Shown: positions 16,844-24,054 of the stretch, one piece after another
Numbering within the stretch: position 1 is the stretch's first letter
How the letters are laid out: every line of letters begins with the position of its first letter
Assembly: GCA_900769115.1 (NCBI GenBank)
Contig: CAAGFJ010000024.1
Span: 1 to 24,262 of the forward strand
DNA: 24,262 nucleotides
Source of the DNA: Lachnospiraceae bacterium
GTDB taxonomy: Bacteria; Bacillota; Clostridia; Lachnospirales; Lachnospiraceae
Reading direction: 5' to 3'
The notes under the pieces: generated by a model
What the model was told of the DNA's origin: nothing
Seen by the model: the letters and a program-made list of their open reading frames with translations, nothing else
The model's database searches: none
Made by a program: the position numbers and the translations under genes

Positions 16844-17740
16844 TTAATCTAAGCTCCACTTGGATTCAATACAAACAATCAGATCAACCTGTTTGTCCTG
16901 AATATAAAATGGAACCCGGTACATATTACCCTCAGAACGGATTGTGGTTACTTCTTCCTTCATAATTGGCGGTAACATATCCATATCTACATCTTCATTG
17001 CTGAGCTTCGTTGCATACAAACCATTATTACAGTTAAGGAACTCACAAGCCGCATCTAACACATCTGCATCAACCGTCTCAAATTCTTCTTTGGCAAATG
17101 CTTCTGCAATCAGCTTAATACCCTGTCCATCTCCACAAAAACCTGAAAAGAACCGGTAGTCTCCATCTAACTCCTGTGCAGCCACAAAAGATGCTGTATA
17201 CTCATTGACCTTCTCAACCTTCTCCATCCGGAAATGAGAATCAATAAAACGCACCATATTTCTTGCCGTTAATGCAATGTAGTCTGTTACAGTCGGAACA
17301 ATATTCTCATTCTTTAAGAATACCTGTGCAATCTTATCGATATCTCCGCTCTTGATTGCTTCAATATCTAATGCCGTAAACCTTCCAGACTTCTTATAAG
17401 CATTCAGCTCTTTCTGAATCCCCTCTAAAGATAAGATATTCTTCTCTACTAATGCCTGCACAAACAGAAGATATTCGTCTCCCTGCTTCTTCAGCAACTC
17501 AGAAACCTGTGCATCTGTCATATAACCTTTCTCAACAGCAATATCACCAAATCTCTTATCCTGCATCTGCTGCAACATATTCACTTCATCTGCCTGTGCC
17601 TTACTCATATAACCAGACTCTACTGCAAGCAATCCCATCTTAACCTTATTATTCTTATTATCTGAGAGAATGGAATCATACTGCTCTGGTGTCAGGATTC
17701 CTTTGCCTTCCAGATATTTACCAAAATATACGCCGAACAT
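16844..17740 (-). CDS. CheX-like phosphatase with N-terminal MshEN-like tandem repeats
   Basis: A 298-residue soluble protein. Residues are counted from ATG 17740, chosen because AAGGGGG lies 5 bases upstream; the longer start at 17773 has no ribosome site. Residues 5-115 contain four units of 29-residue period (24-residue motifs at 5-28, 34-57, 63-86, 92-115, each separated by 5). The middle two fit the MshEN c-di-GMP-binding pattern [RK]xGxxxVxxGxxxxxxxxxxxxxQ: K34, G36, V40, G43, Q57 and R63, G65, V69, G72, Q86. The outer two are degenerate. The C-terminal part (about 180-298) resembles CheX/CheC-type CheY-P phosphatases, with the signature ACEFLNCNNG giving an ExxN pair (E233, N236) after a glycine-rich strand. 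It precedes a CheY-like gene and is divergent from a GGDEF-EAL gene. Motif matches are by eye; binding and phosphatase activity are inferred. Confidence 0.75.
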   Translation of the reverse strand: MFGVYFGKYLEGKGILTPEQYDSILSDNKNNKVKMGLLAVESGYMSKAQADEVNMLQQMQDKRFGDIAVEKGYMTDAQVSELLKKQGDEYLLFVQALVEKNILSLEGIQKELNAYKKSGRFTALDIEAIKSGDIDKIAQVFLKNENIVPTVTDYIALTARNMVRFIDSHFRMEKVEKVNEYTASFVAAQELDGDYRFFSGFCGDGQGIKLIAEAFAKEEFETVDADVLDAACEFLNCNNGLYATKLSNEDVDMDMLPPIMKEEVTTIRSEGNMYRVPFYIQDKQVDLIVCIESKWSLD

Positions 17741-17832
17741 ATTGGCCCCCTTATGTAAAATACTATTAGCCATATATAACCAATGGCTTTGCTTATCCTA
17801 CCCTTGCAAAACTGCAATCATAGAATAAATTT

Positions 17833-17862
17833 ATTATAACACACATTGCATATAAAAATCAA
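17833..17862 (-). promoter_or_regulatory. Promoter of the cheX-cheY-like operon
   Basis: Minus strand: TTGATT (17857-17862), 18-base spacer, perfect TATAAT (17833-17838) with an extended TG element (TGTTATAAT). The leader to the ATG at 17740 is about 85 bases and holds a hairpin, AGCCAT (17768-17773) with ATGGCT (17783-17788). Confidence 0.75.
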
Positions 17863-17942
17863 TTTATTTCAAATTTTTTTGTACATTTTCACAAAGACTA
17901 TTGGATCACTTCGTACAGTCATTGAAAAAATGTTATTTTTCA

Positions 17943-17971
17943 TTGAATAATCTCTTCTTATTTTATATAAT
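17943..17971 (+). promoter_or_regulatory. Promoter of the GGDEF-EAL gene
   Basis: TTGAAT (17943-17948), 17-base spacer, perfect TATAAT (17966-17971). The predicted start is about 30 bases before the ATG. It is back to back with the cheX promoter, about 80 bases apart, so one regulator bound between them could control both. Confidence 0.75.
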
Positions 17972-18006
17972 GTAGGTTAGCACTGAATGGAAAGGAATTA
18001 ATATAT

Positions 18007-20445
18007 ATGTCAATCAAGAAATCTTTACAGGGATCCATTCTATTTATGGCTGTAATTCCTGTTATCTTAATGGCCATTTTAGCCTATGTTGTTACAGTAA
18101 CCAAATATGCCAACATCACAAAGGAGAATACCATACATATCGCTGAAGATTACAGTCATGGTCTCGTTTCACAGCTTCAGACACAGATTGTCGAAACTCA
18201 GGCAATTGCCAATACTAACAACGTAAAGAATTATCTTCTTGAGAAGATAAATGCACCAGATACTCTCTTAAGCAATATTTCCAGTGATAGTATCAAAGAT
18301 TCCATCACTCAGCTTTCTAAGAATTTTGATAATCAGGTGAATTACTATATATATGATGTAGATGGATATGTAACAATCTCCTCTTCTGACGACTCTGCTT
18401 CTGACTGGTCAGAGATTATGCAGACATCCATTGATTCTTACACAGAATCAATCGTCATATCACAATCTGAGTTTTCGAAAGGAACATTGGATATCATTGT
18501 TCCTGTTATCGTTAAGAAGCATGTGATCGGATTAGTTCGTGCGAATATAGCTGCAGCCTATTTCAATATATATCTGTCTAACAATGACTCTAATTGTTTC
18601 ATTATTGATGCAGACGGCAGCTGCCTCTTTCAGTATGACTCACACAATGCGGATGATACTCTATTCCTGAACCATATTAAAACATCTGTTCTTCCAGAGA
18701 TCACTAACAACAAACAGGAACACTTCCCGGAATTAAGTGGTGCTTTTTCCGATACACACGACTACATATATGGTTATTCCTCCGTGCCGGAATATAACTG
18801 GATCTATGTTACACGCCAGAACACATCAAGCTTTTCCAACATTGTATCCACTCTTCCATTTATCTTCCTGATTCTGCTGTTGATCGTAATCATATTGTCC
18901 CTTGGATTAAGCCGCAGCCTTGCTACCAAATACACACAGCCACTTCTCGTATTAAACGATAAAATGCATCAGGCTGCCAATGGTCAGTTAGATGTTCACT
19001 GCCCGGTAGAAAGCGAAGATGAATTTGGTCAATTATCAAACAGTTTTAACCAGATGATGGATATTATCTCTACAAACTATAACGAGATATCTACTGCACG
19101 GAAAGAACTGGAATCCAGCCAGGCTGAATTGAGGAATAATTATGCGAATATTAAGAAGCTTGCTTATACTGATGCATTGACCGGATTATACAATCGTATG
19201 GCATTCTTCAAATATGCCAATGAGATTCTTTCCAATAATAAGAATGGACTTACCAAGCATGCCATTGTCTTTATCGACTTAGATGGGTTCAAAGCAATCA
19301 ACGATACGTTAGGACATGATTATGGAGATCTGTTATTACAGGCCGTAACAACACAATTCTCTGCGTTAGTCTCTGAAGATGATATTCTTGCAAGAAATGG
19401 TGGTGATGAGTTCGTTATCCTGCGTAACCATATTGAATCAACGGAAGACTTGGAACATTTCTTAGATTCGTTAGTTTCCATCGCTTCCCATCCATTTGTA
19501 TTAGAAGACGAGACGGTACATGTAACGATCAGTGCCGGTGTTGCCCTCTTCCCACAGAATGGATTATCCTTGAGCGAATTAATGAAGAATGCCGACATCG
19601 CAATGTATACCTCCAAGGGCAATGGTAAGAACAGCTATACGTTCTTCAATTCCACCATGGAAGATGAAGTAAACCGTCGCAATGATCTAATTGATATCCT
19701 GCGGGATGCAATTGATAACAAAGATATCTATCTGCTCTATCAACCACAGGCAGATATTTCCACCGGCGAGATCATTGGATGCGAAGCATTAATGCGTCTT
19801 AACTCTCCTATTGTTGGATTTGTCTCGCCAGATGAGTTCATTCCAGTCGCAGAGGAATGTGGTCTGATCGATGAATTAGGTGAATGGGCATTATTAGAGG
19901 CTTGCCAGTTTAACCAGCGTATCATCGATGCCGGATTCAAGCCTTTGCGTATCTCTGTTAATGTATCAACTGCACAGCTTCGAGGTGATCGTCTGATCAA
20001 AGCAATCGAAGCATTACCGGACAAGACTTCTATGCCACTCAAATACTTAGAGATTGAATTAACTGAAAGTGTATTGATGAAGAACTTTGATCATAACCTG
20101 GCATTAATCAACCGCATGAAAGAATTAGATATCCATATTGCCTTAGACGATTTTGGTACCGGATATTCTTCTTTCAGTTACCTGACTAAGATTCCAATTA
20201 ATACTTTGAAGATTGATAAATCTTTTATCGCCGGTATCTGTGATGATAAAAACGATACCTATATTGCCGGAACAATCATCAATCTGGCTCATCAGCTTGG
20301 TATTACCGTTATCGCAGAAGGTGTGGAGACGATTGAACAGCTACGTATCCTGCAGGGTCAGATGTGTGATATCTTGCAGGGATATTTCTTCAGCCGCGCT
20401 ATCTCAGAAGATGAATTTATTGAGATGTTAAAGATCAACTCCTAA
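18007..20445 (+). CDS. Membrane GGDEF-EAL protein (c-di-GMP synthase/phosphodiesterase)
   Basis: An 812-residue receptor enzyme of c-di-GMP metabolism. Order: membrane helix (about 10-31), extracytoplasmic sensor of about 240 residues (probably Cache-like), second helix (about 277-300), HAMP linker (about 302-355), short coiled coil, GGDEF domain (about 380-545) and EAL domain (about 560-805). The cyclase motif NGGDEF (near 464-468) is intact, but the RxxD inhibitory site is lost (SEDD at that place), so product feedback should be weak. EAL catalytic positions all appear present: CEALMR (near 592), ISVNVS, IELTES, DDFGTGYSS, LKIDKSFI, AEGVET and LQGYFFSR. It may therefore do both reactions, with the sensor setting direction. 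AAAGGAA lies about 10 bases before the ATG. The ligand is unknown. Confidence 0.93.
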   Translation: MSIKKSLQGSILFMAVIPVILMAILAYVVTVTKYANITKENTIHIAEDYSHGLVSQLQTQIVETQAIANTNNVKNYLLEKINAPDTLLSNISSDSIKDSITQLSKNFDNQVNYYIYDVDGYVTISSSDDSASDWSEIMQTSIDSYTESIVISQSEFSKGTLDIIVPVIVKKHVIGLVRANIAAAYFNIYLSNNDSNCFIIDADGSCLFQYDSHNADDTLFLNHIKTSVLPEITNNKQEHFPELSGAFSDTHDYIYGYSSVPEYNWIYVTRQNTSSFSNIVSTLPFIFLILLLIVIILSLGLSRSLATKYTQPLLVLNDKMHQAANGQLDVHCPVESEDEFGQLSNSFNQMMDIISTNYNEISTARKELESSQAELRNNYANIKKLAYTDALTGLYNRMAFFKYANEILSNNKNGLTKHAIVFIDLDGFKAINDTLGHDYGDLLLQAVTTQFSALVSEDDILARNGGDEFVILRNHIESTEDLEHFLDSLVSIASHPFVLEDETVHVTISAGVALFPQNGLSLSELMKNADIAMYTSKGNGKNSYTFFNSTMEDEVNRRNDLIDILRDAIDNKDIYLLYQPQADISTGEIIGCEALMRLNSPIVGFVSPDEFIPVAEECGLIDELGEWALLEACQFNQRIIDAGFKPLRISVNVSTAQLRGDRLIKAIEALPDKTSMPLKYLEIELTESVLMKNFDHNLALINRMKELDIHIALDDFGTGYSSFSYLTKIPINTLKIDKSFIAGICDDKNDTYIAGTIINLAHQLGITVIAEGVETIEQLRILQGQMCDILQGYFFSRAISEDEFIEMLKINS

Positions 20446-20553
20446 TATATTGCTTTCAGTCTCAGGATGTGATAGAAGGCTTTGAAAGCTTTGGTGGAAT
20501 TTTATCATCTCTCTTTCATTTATACAATCATATTTATTACAGGAGGTTCTAGC

Positions 20554-20853
20554 ATGAAACAGAACAATACAGAATTTACAGAAGATACTATTACATTATA
20601 TCTAGATAATGATCAGGAGGTAGAATGTGATATATTAGCCATCTTTCCAATCAAGGATCAGTTCTACATCGCCTTGATGCCACAGTCACCGGTAGATGGC
20701 TATGATGAAGGCGAATATTTCCTTTATCGCTATGCATCGGATGGCGACCATGTCGAACTGTCTGATATCGAAACGGATGCAGAATGGGAGGCTGTTGAAG
20801 ACAAATTTGAAGAATTATTAGACGAAGATGAATTCAACAACATGTCAGAATAG
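20554..20853 (+). CDS. DUF1292 domain protein (YrzB-like)
   Basis: A 99-residue acidic cytoplasmic protein. The core TITLYLDNDQEVECDILAIF, then FYIALMP and GEYFLYRY, followed by an acidic helical tail (DTDAEWEAVEDKFEELL-like), is the DUF1292 pattern common in Firmicutes; its molecular role is unknown. The open frame reaches back to 20482, but the ATG at 20554 has AGGAGG 7 bases upstream and begins where family members do. It sits 108 bases after the GGDEF-EAL gene. I find no convincing terminator or promoter in that gap, so read-through is possible. Confidence 0.9.
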   Translation: MKQNNTEFTEDTITLYLDNDQEVECDILAIFPIKDQFYIALMPQSPVDGYDEGEYFLYRYASDGDHVELSDIETDAEWEAVEDKFEELLDEDEFNNMSE

Positions 20854-20865
20854 GAGTTGCAAGTA

Positions 20866-21201
20866 ATGAAGAAAGAACAATCCTCTAAGAATCTATCTAT
20901 TATTATCACAGCTATTGCTCTATGCATGGCATTCCCTGTACTATGGCTCATTGCCTTCGCTGTCGTTGGATATATGGTATACAAGAAGCATGTGACACCA
21001 CATGCTTCTGCTACACCAAACAAGCCTCGTAAGGCTGCCTCTACACCATATGTAGAACATAAATATACAACGGATTCGCCAGAGCATATTGCTCATCCGG
21101 ATAACCACATATCCGATTATAGTGGCTTAGATCCTTATCTTCAGGAAGATATCCGCAAACACAATAAGCGGTATCGTGGTATGTCTGATCTGTTACAGTA
21201 A
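20866..21201 (+). CDS. Small single-pass membrane protein, unknown function
   Basis: A 111-residue protein I do not recognise. A short basic N-terminus (MKKEQSSKN) is followed by a hydrophobic stretch of about 30 residues (roughly 10-40, containing FPVLWLIAFAVVGYMV), long enough for one membrane helix or a tight hairpin. A Pro/Thr/His-rich hydrophilic region follows, ending in LDPYLQEDIRKHNKRYRGMS. The ATG at 20866 is 9 bases from GGAG, which overlaps the stop of the DUF1292 gene (TAGGAG), so the two are almost certainly co-translated. It ends only 4 bases before the end of the convergent gene at 21206. The tight coupling to the DUF1292 gene is the only clue to its job. Confidence 0.8.
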   Translation: MKKEQSSKNLSIIITAIALCMAFPVLWLIAFAVVGYMVYKKHVTPHASATPNKPRKAASTPYVEHKYTTDSPEHIAHPDNHISDYSGLDPYLQEDIRKHNKRYRGMSDLLQ

Positions 21202-21205
21202 CCAT

Positions 21206-21430
21206 TTATGCATTGATATTCTTAAGATTCTCTACCAGATTCATATCTTCTGCCGTAACACGCATATTGGTACAGATCCTCTTCCCTTCCGGTGAAGTTA
21301 CACTGATTTCAATAACGGAGCCCTCTCCGATCGATTGTGCTGCTGCTTGAAAGAACATCGGCACCTTTGGATGGTTCCTTTTAAATGTATCAAGATATCC
21401 TTTTAATTTCATAAGTTCCATTGGATTCAT
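21206..21430 (-). CDS. Small conserved-looking protein of unknown function (74 aa)
   Basis: A 74-residue protein opening MNPMELMKLKGYLDTFKRNH, then a beta-like segment with GSVIEISVTSPEGKRICTNM and a short C-terminal helix. Small proteins with this helix-then-'EGxxIEIxVTxPEG' layout are familiar from Clostridia genomes, but I know of no assigned function. The ATG has AAGGAG 8 bases upstream and a good promoter behind it (21464-21492), which supports it as a real gene despite its size. It converges on the small membrane-protein gene with a 4-base gap and no hairpin between them, so the two transcripts probably overlap. Confidence 0.82.
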   Translation of the reverse strand: MNPMELMKLKGYLDTFKRNHPKVPMFFQAAAQSIGEGSVIEISVTSPEGKRICTNMRVTAEDMNLVENLKNINA

Positions 21431-21463
21431 TTTTCATTCTCCTTCCATTTCATTCAATCAAAC

Positions 21464-21492
21464 ATTGTATCAGACTATGATCTGTTTTTCAA
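21464..21492 (-). promoter_or_regulatory. Promoter of the 74-residue protein gene
   Basis: Minus strand: TTGAAA (21487-21492), 17-base spacer, TACAAT (21464-21469). The leader is about 25 bases. Confidence 0.7.
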
Positions 21493-21540
21493 ATATAACA
21501 TAGATATAAATTTACACATATAAAAAGAGGTAATAATAAC

Positions 21541-22062
21541 ATGCTTACAAATATTAATATAAATCAATTTAAAGAAATCTATTCCATCATGGAGACAAGC
21601 TTTCCACCCGATGAGCGCCGGCCATATACTGAACAAAAAGCTCTCTTAGATTTGTCCTGTTACCGCATCCTTGCACAACTTGACCCTTCTAACACGCATA
21701 TTCAAGGCTTTCTCACAACATGGGATACGCCCTCTCTCTGCTTTATTGAACATTTTGCAGTCAATCCACTCGACCGGAACCATGGACTTGGTGCAGCTAT
21801 GCTGCAGGAACTGATGACGCAGCAATCCAAGCGTATCTGCTTAGAAGTTGAATTACCCGAAACAGAACTTGCCATTCGCAGAATCCATTTTTATGAACGT
21901 AACGGATTATATCTGAATCCTTATAATTATACACAGCCTGCCTTAAGTGCCGGACAACAGGCTTTTCCTCTTTATCTGATGACATCCGATCACACGCTTG
22001 AAGCTTCTGAATTTACAACCATACAGAAAGAAATTATGCAGTATGTGTACCATACTGCATAA
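21541..22062 (+). CDS. GNAT family N-acetyltransferase
   Basis: A 173-residue acetyl-CoA-dependent transferase. The acetyl-CoA pyrophosphate-binding motif A is RNHGLGAAML (R/QxxGxG/A), preceded by the strand CFIEHFAVNP and followed by LEVELPETELAIRRIHFYERNG, whose second half is the usual GNAT 'A..FYEk.GF' end (in two blocks here). The N-terminal segment SFPPDERRPYTEQ is common in a clostridial GNAT subgroup. The substrate is unknown. The ATG follows AGAGGT at about 9 bases. The 3' end of the gene is part of a perfect hairpin that includes its stop codon and probably ends transcription of the convergent gene. Confidence 0.88.
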   Translation: MLTNININQFKEIYSIMETSFPPDERRPYTEQKALLDLSCYRILAQLDPSNTHIQGFLTTWDTPSLCFIEHFAVNPLDRNHGLGAAMLQELMTQQSKRICLEVELPETELAIRRIHFYERNGLYLNPYNYTQPALSAGQQAFPLYLMTSDHTLEASEFTTIQKEIMQYVYHTA

Positions 22063-22063
22063 T
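22033..22063 (-). terminator. Hairpin terminator overlapping the GNAT stop codon
   Basis: ATTATGCAGTATG (22033-22045) and CATACTGCATAAT (22051-22063) form a perfect 13-bp stem with a 5-base loop. On the minus strand TTTCTTTCTG follows, so it most likely terminates the sigma/anti-sigma transcript. It may also stop the GNAT transcript, though no T run follows on the plus strand. Confidence 0.7.
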
Positions 22064-22070
22064 CCAATGT

Positions 22071-23204
22071 CTATTTTAATGGAATTGTAACTGCTTTCTC
22101 TGTAAGCCATTCTTCCGTTCCAGAAATGCACTTTCCTTCTTCATCTGTCTTAAAACTGCACGGAATCAGGGTAAGCGTATCCGAACCTGCATCAAATTTG
22201 GTTGCGGATAATGTGATATCCCTGATCACCGTTCCATCTTCCTTGGTTATCACATCCCCTATTTCCATCCATTTCATCTCTGCATCTGAACACCCTTCAC
22301 TATCCTCTAACTTCATAAAAAATGTATATGCATCTGCTATTTGGATTGCATCATCTCCCTTTAATTCCAGATGCAATTGCACGGTAAGCTGAGTAGGAGA
22401 TATCGTTAATTCGTTTACTTCCACTTTACCATCCACTCCTAAATCAATGGTCTGTGTCGGAAGCTTTCTTGTTTCCTTAAAATTATCTCCAATCTTTGCC
22501 TTAAATGTAAAATCCTCTACTGGCATTAAAAACAAACTAACTTCTACTTCATCCCCCTGCAATTGTTCCGCATAGGTCAGATCTATTTTACATTCATAAT
22601 GATTCGAACCCAATGGCTCCTCTTTGAAATCAACCATTAGACAATCCTGCCCGTTGACAAGTGCATGATCCTTTGCACCACCAGGTGCCGGTCCTTCTGC
22701 ATCCTTTGAAAGATTCGCTGTGAATACAAGATACGTTCCGTCTACATACAAACTTTCCAATTCCAATGATGGCGGTTTCCGGACTGCCTCTGCCGCAATT
22801 TCCGGATCAAGATCATATAACTTAAAAATTGCCGGCATCTCGTCTGCAGTAAACTCTGTAGTCTCCTCCTTTTTAAGTTCTTCTGTCGCTGCTTCCGTTG
22901 TAAAATCCGTAATCAATAGTTCTTCCGCATGCTTCTGATTTACTCCAAGTGACCCGATCCATTTATATATACTGTCATATTTTGCAACAATACCGGTTTC
23001 TGCCAGTAACACAAGAAGAATCAGACAACAGGACATCGCTACCCGAAGGTATCCTCTCCTCTCTATATGTCTCTTTTGCTTCGCACAACCCTCGTCCGCT
23101 ATATCTGAACGAAGCTGCATCTCAACCGTATTTGTTACCAACCGTCGAAAATGTTCCGGTGTCTTCACATATTCATCTTTCCATCTTTCATCCAACATAA
23201 TCAT
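22071..23204 (-). CDS. Putative anti-sigma factor, single-pass membrane protein
   Basis: A 377-residue protein with a cytoplasmic N-terminus of about 50 residues (helical, charged), one membrane helix (about 52-72, MSCCLILLVLLAETGIVA) and a large extracytoplasmic part. After an acidic Thr/Glu-rich linker (about 95-120), the outer part looks beta-rich, with segments such as LELESLYVDGTYLVF and VEVNELTISPTQLTVQLHLE. This layout, directly after an ECF sigma gene and overlapping it by 17 bases, is that of Clostridia anti-sigma factors of the DUF4179 type, but I cannot confirm the domain by eye. The ATG at 23198 is an equally good start. It should hold the sigma factor at the membrane until an outside signal is sensed. 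Confidence 0.75.
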   Translation of the reverse strand: MIMLDERWKDEYVKTPEHFRRLVTNTVEMQLRSDIADEGCAKQKRHIERRGYLRVAMSCCLILLVLLAETGIVAKYDSIYKWIGSLGVNQKHAEELLITDFTTEAATEELKKEETTEFTADEMPAIFKLYDLDPEIAAEAVRKPPSLELESLYVDGTYLVFTANLSKDAEGPAPGGAKDHALVNGQDCLMVDFKEEPLGSNHYECKIDLTYAEQLQGDEVEVSLFLMPVEDFTFKAKIGDNFKETRKLPTQTIDLGVDGKVEVNELTISPTQLTVQLHLELKGDDAIQIADAYTFFMKLEDSEGCSDAEMKWMEIGDVITKEDGTVIRDITLSATKFDAGSDTLTLIPCSFKTDEEGKCISGTEEWLTEKAVTIPLK

Positions 23205-23706
23205 ACTCCACCTCTTTCAATATTTCCTTCAGTTTATTACGCCCTCTCGCCAGACGGCTCTTAACCGTTCCCAACGAAACCTTAGTTATCCTTGCAATCT
23301 CCATCACGGAGTATCCCTCCATATAATGTAATACGATCGCAAGTCTTTGCTCCTCTGTTAAATACTGCATGGCATAATATAATTCCGAATAATCATCCCG
23401 GAAATATACCTCTTCTGCCGATGCACAGATCTCAACAGCTGAAACATTCTGTTCAAAAGTTCCATCTACTGTCTGAATTTTCTTATTATGATTCAGTATC
23501 TTATAACATTCATTAATCAAGATACGGATGAGCCAGGTTTTTGCATATCGTTTCTTTTTTAATTGATATAAATTAGCGAATCCGCAAACAATCGCTTCTT
23601 GCACCGCATCTTCGCACTCTGTATCATTTTTAAGAATTGCTTTTGATATTCGGTATAAACTATCCGTATTGTCTATGATCAACTGTCCAAACTCCTCTCG
23701 ATCCAT
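23188..23706 (-). CDS. ECF-type RNA polymerase sigma factor
   Basis: A 172-residue group IV sigma factor. Region 2 spans about residues 8-75: YRISKAILKNDTECEDAVQE is region 2.1-2.2 and KTWLIRILINECYKIL is the 2.3-2.4 end. Region 4 spans about 115-165: LTEEQRLAIVLHYMEGYSVM leads to the helix-turn-helix IARITKVSLGTVKSRLARGR. No sigma region 3 is present. It is followed, with overlap, by a membrane anti-sigma-like gene. AAGGAGG lies 5 bases before the ATG. Its own promoter looks sigma-A type, so any autoregulation is not obvious. The regulon and signal are unknown. Confidence 0.93.
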   Translation of the reverse strand: MDREEFGQLIIDNTDSLYRISKAILKNDTECEDAVQEAIVCGFANLYQLKKKRYAKTWLIRILINECYKILNHNKKIQTVDGTFEQNVSAVEICASAEEVYFRDDYSELYYAMQYLTEEQRLAIVLHYMEGYSVMEIARITKVSLGTVKSRLARGRNKLKEILKEVEYDYVG

Positions 23707-23736
23707 CCTTTCCTCCTTACCGTATTCCTCTCTGCT

Positions 23737-23765
23737 ACAATATTATCATCCATGGACATTGTAAA
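23737..23765 (-). promoter_or_regulatory. Promoter of the sigma/anti-sigma operon
   Basis: Minus strand: TTTACA (23760-23765), 17-base spacer, TATTGT (23737-23742). An 8-bp inverted repeat, TATATAGA (23766-23773) and TCTATATA (23784-23791), abuts the -35 hexamer on its upstream side and could be an activator or repressor site, or simply AT-rich chance. Confidence 0.5.
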
Positions 23766-23841
23766 TATATAGAATCCATTATCTCTATATATTCACTATA
23801 CTTATTAGATATTGAAATGTCAAAAAGGTTCCCAACAAATG

Positions 23842-23886
23842 AAAAAAGCATCACAGTGAAATACATGATATTCATTGCAATGCTTT
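23842..23886 (-). other. Second hairpin downstream of tRNA-Trp
   Basis: AAAGCAT (23845-23851) and ATGCTTT (23880-23886) close an imperfect inner stem. On the minus strand TTTTTT follows, so it can serve as a back-up terminator behind the stronger one at 23934-23970. No gene is visible between 23792 and 23933 apart from this hairpin. Confidence 0.5.
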
Positions 23887-23933
23887 TCGTACTTAAATCA
23901 ATCTCCCAACTATAGCCTTCTGAAGAATATTAC

Positions 23934-23970
23934 AAAAAAATAACCCTGAGAAAACACATTCTCAAGGTTA
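23934..23970 (-). terminator. Intrinsic terminator of tRNA-Trp
   Basis: TAACCCTGAGAA (23941-23952) and TTCTCAAGGTTA (23959-23970) form a 12-bp stem with one G-U pair and a 6-base loop, followed on the minus strand by seven T (complement of 23934-23940). It begins 4 bases after the tRNA 3' end. Confidence 0.92.
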
Positions 23971-23973
23971 AAG

Positions 23974-24044
23974 CAGGGGATGAGAGAATCGAACTCCCAC
24001 CAAAGGTTTTGGAGACCCCTATCATACCATTTGACCAATCCCCT
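23974..24044 (-). tRNA. tRNA-Trp (anticodon CCA)
   Basis: A 71-base cloverleaf on the minus strand. The acceptor stem AGGGGAT/ATCCCCT is perfect; the D arm is GTCA/TGAT with loop AATGGTA; the anticodon stem is GGGGT/ACCTT with loop CTCCAAA, giving anticodon CCA (24010-24012); the variable loop is TGGT; the T arm is GGGAG/CTCTC with loop TTCGATT; the discriminator base is G. CCA is not encoded. The anticodon stem has two G-U pairs at its base, the D stem has one, and the T stem has one, so the molecule is less stable than usual tRNA-Trp, but every conserved position (T8, A14, G18G19, A21, TTC) is present. A strong terminator follows. Confidence 0.92.
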
Positions 24045-24054
24045 AGATATAAGA

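Noticed and set aside
17770..17826. A GCAAAG segment in the cheX leader reminiscent of c-di-GMP-I (GEMM) riboswitches.
   Set aside because: Only one short motif matches; the second half and the tetraloop/receptor hairpins are missing, and the leader is too short.
20455..20483. TTGCTT-N17-TAGAAG as a promoter for the DUF1292 gene.
   Set aside because: Both hexamers match poorly; read-through from the GGDEF-EAL gene is as likely.
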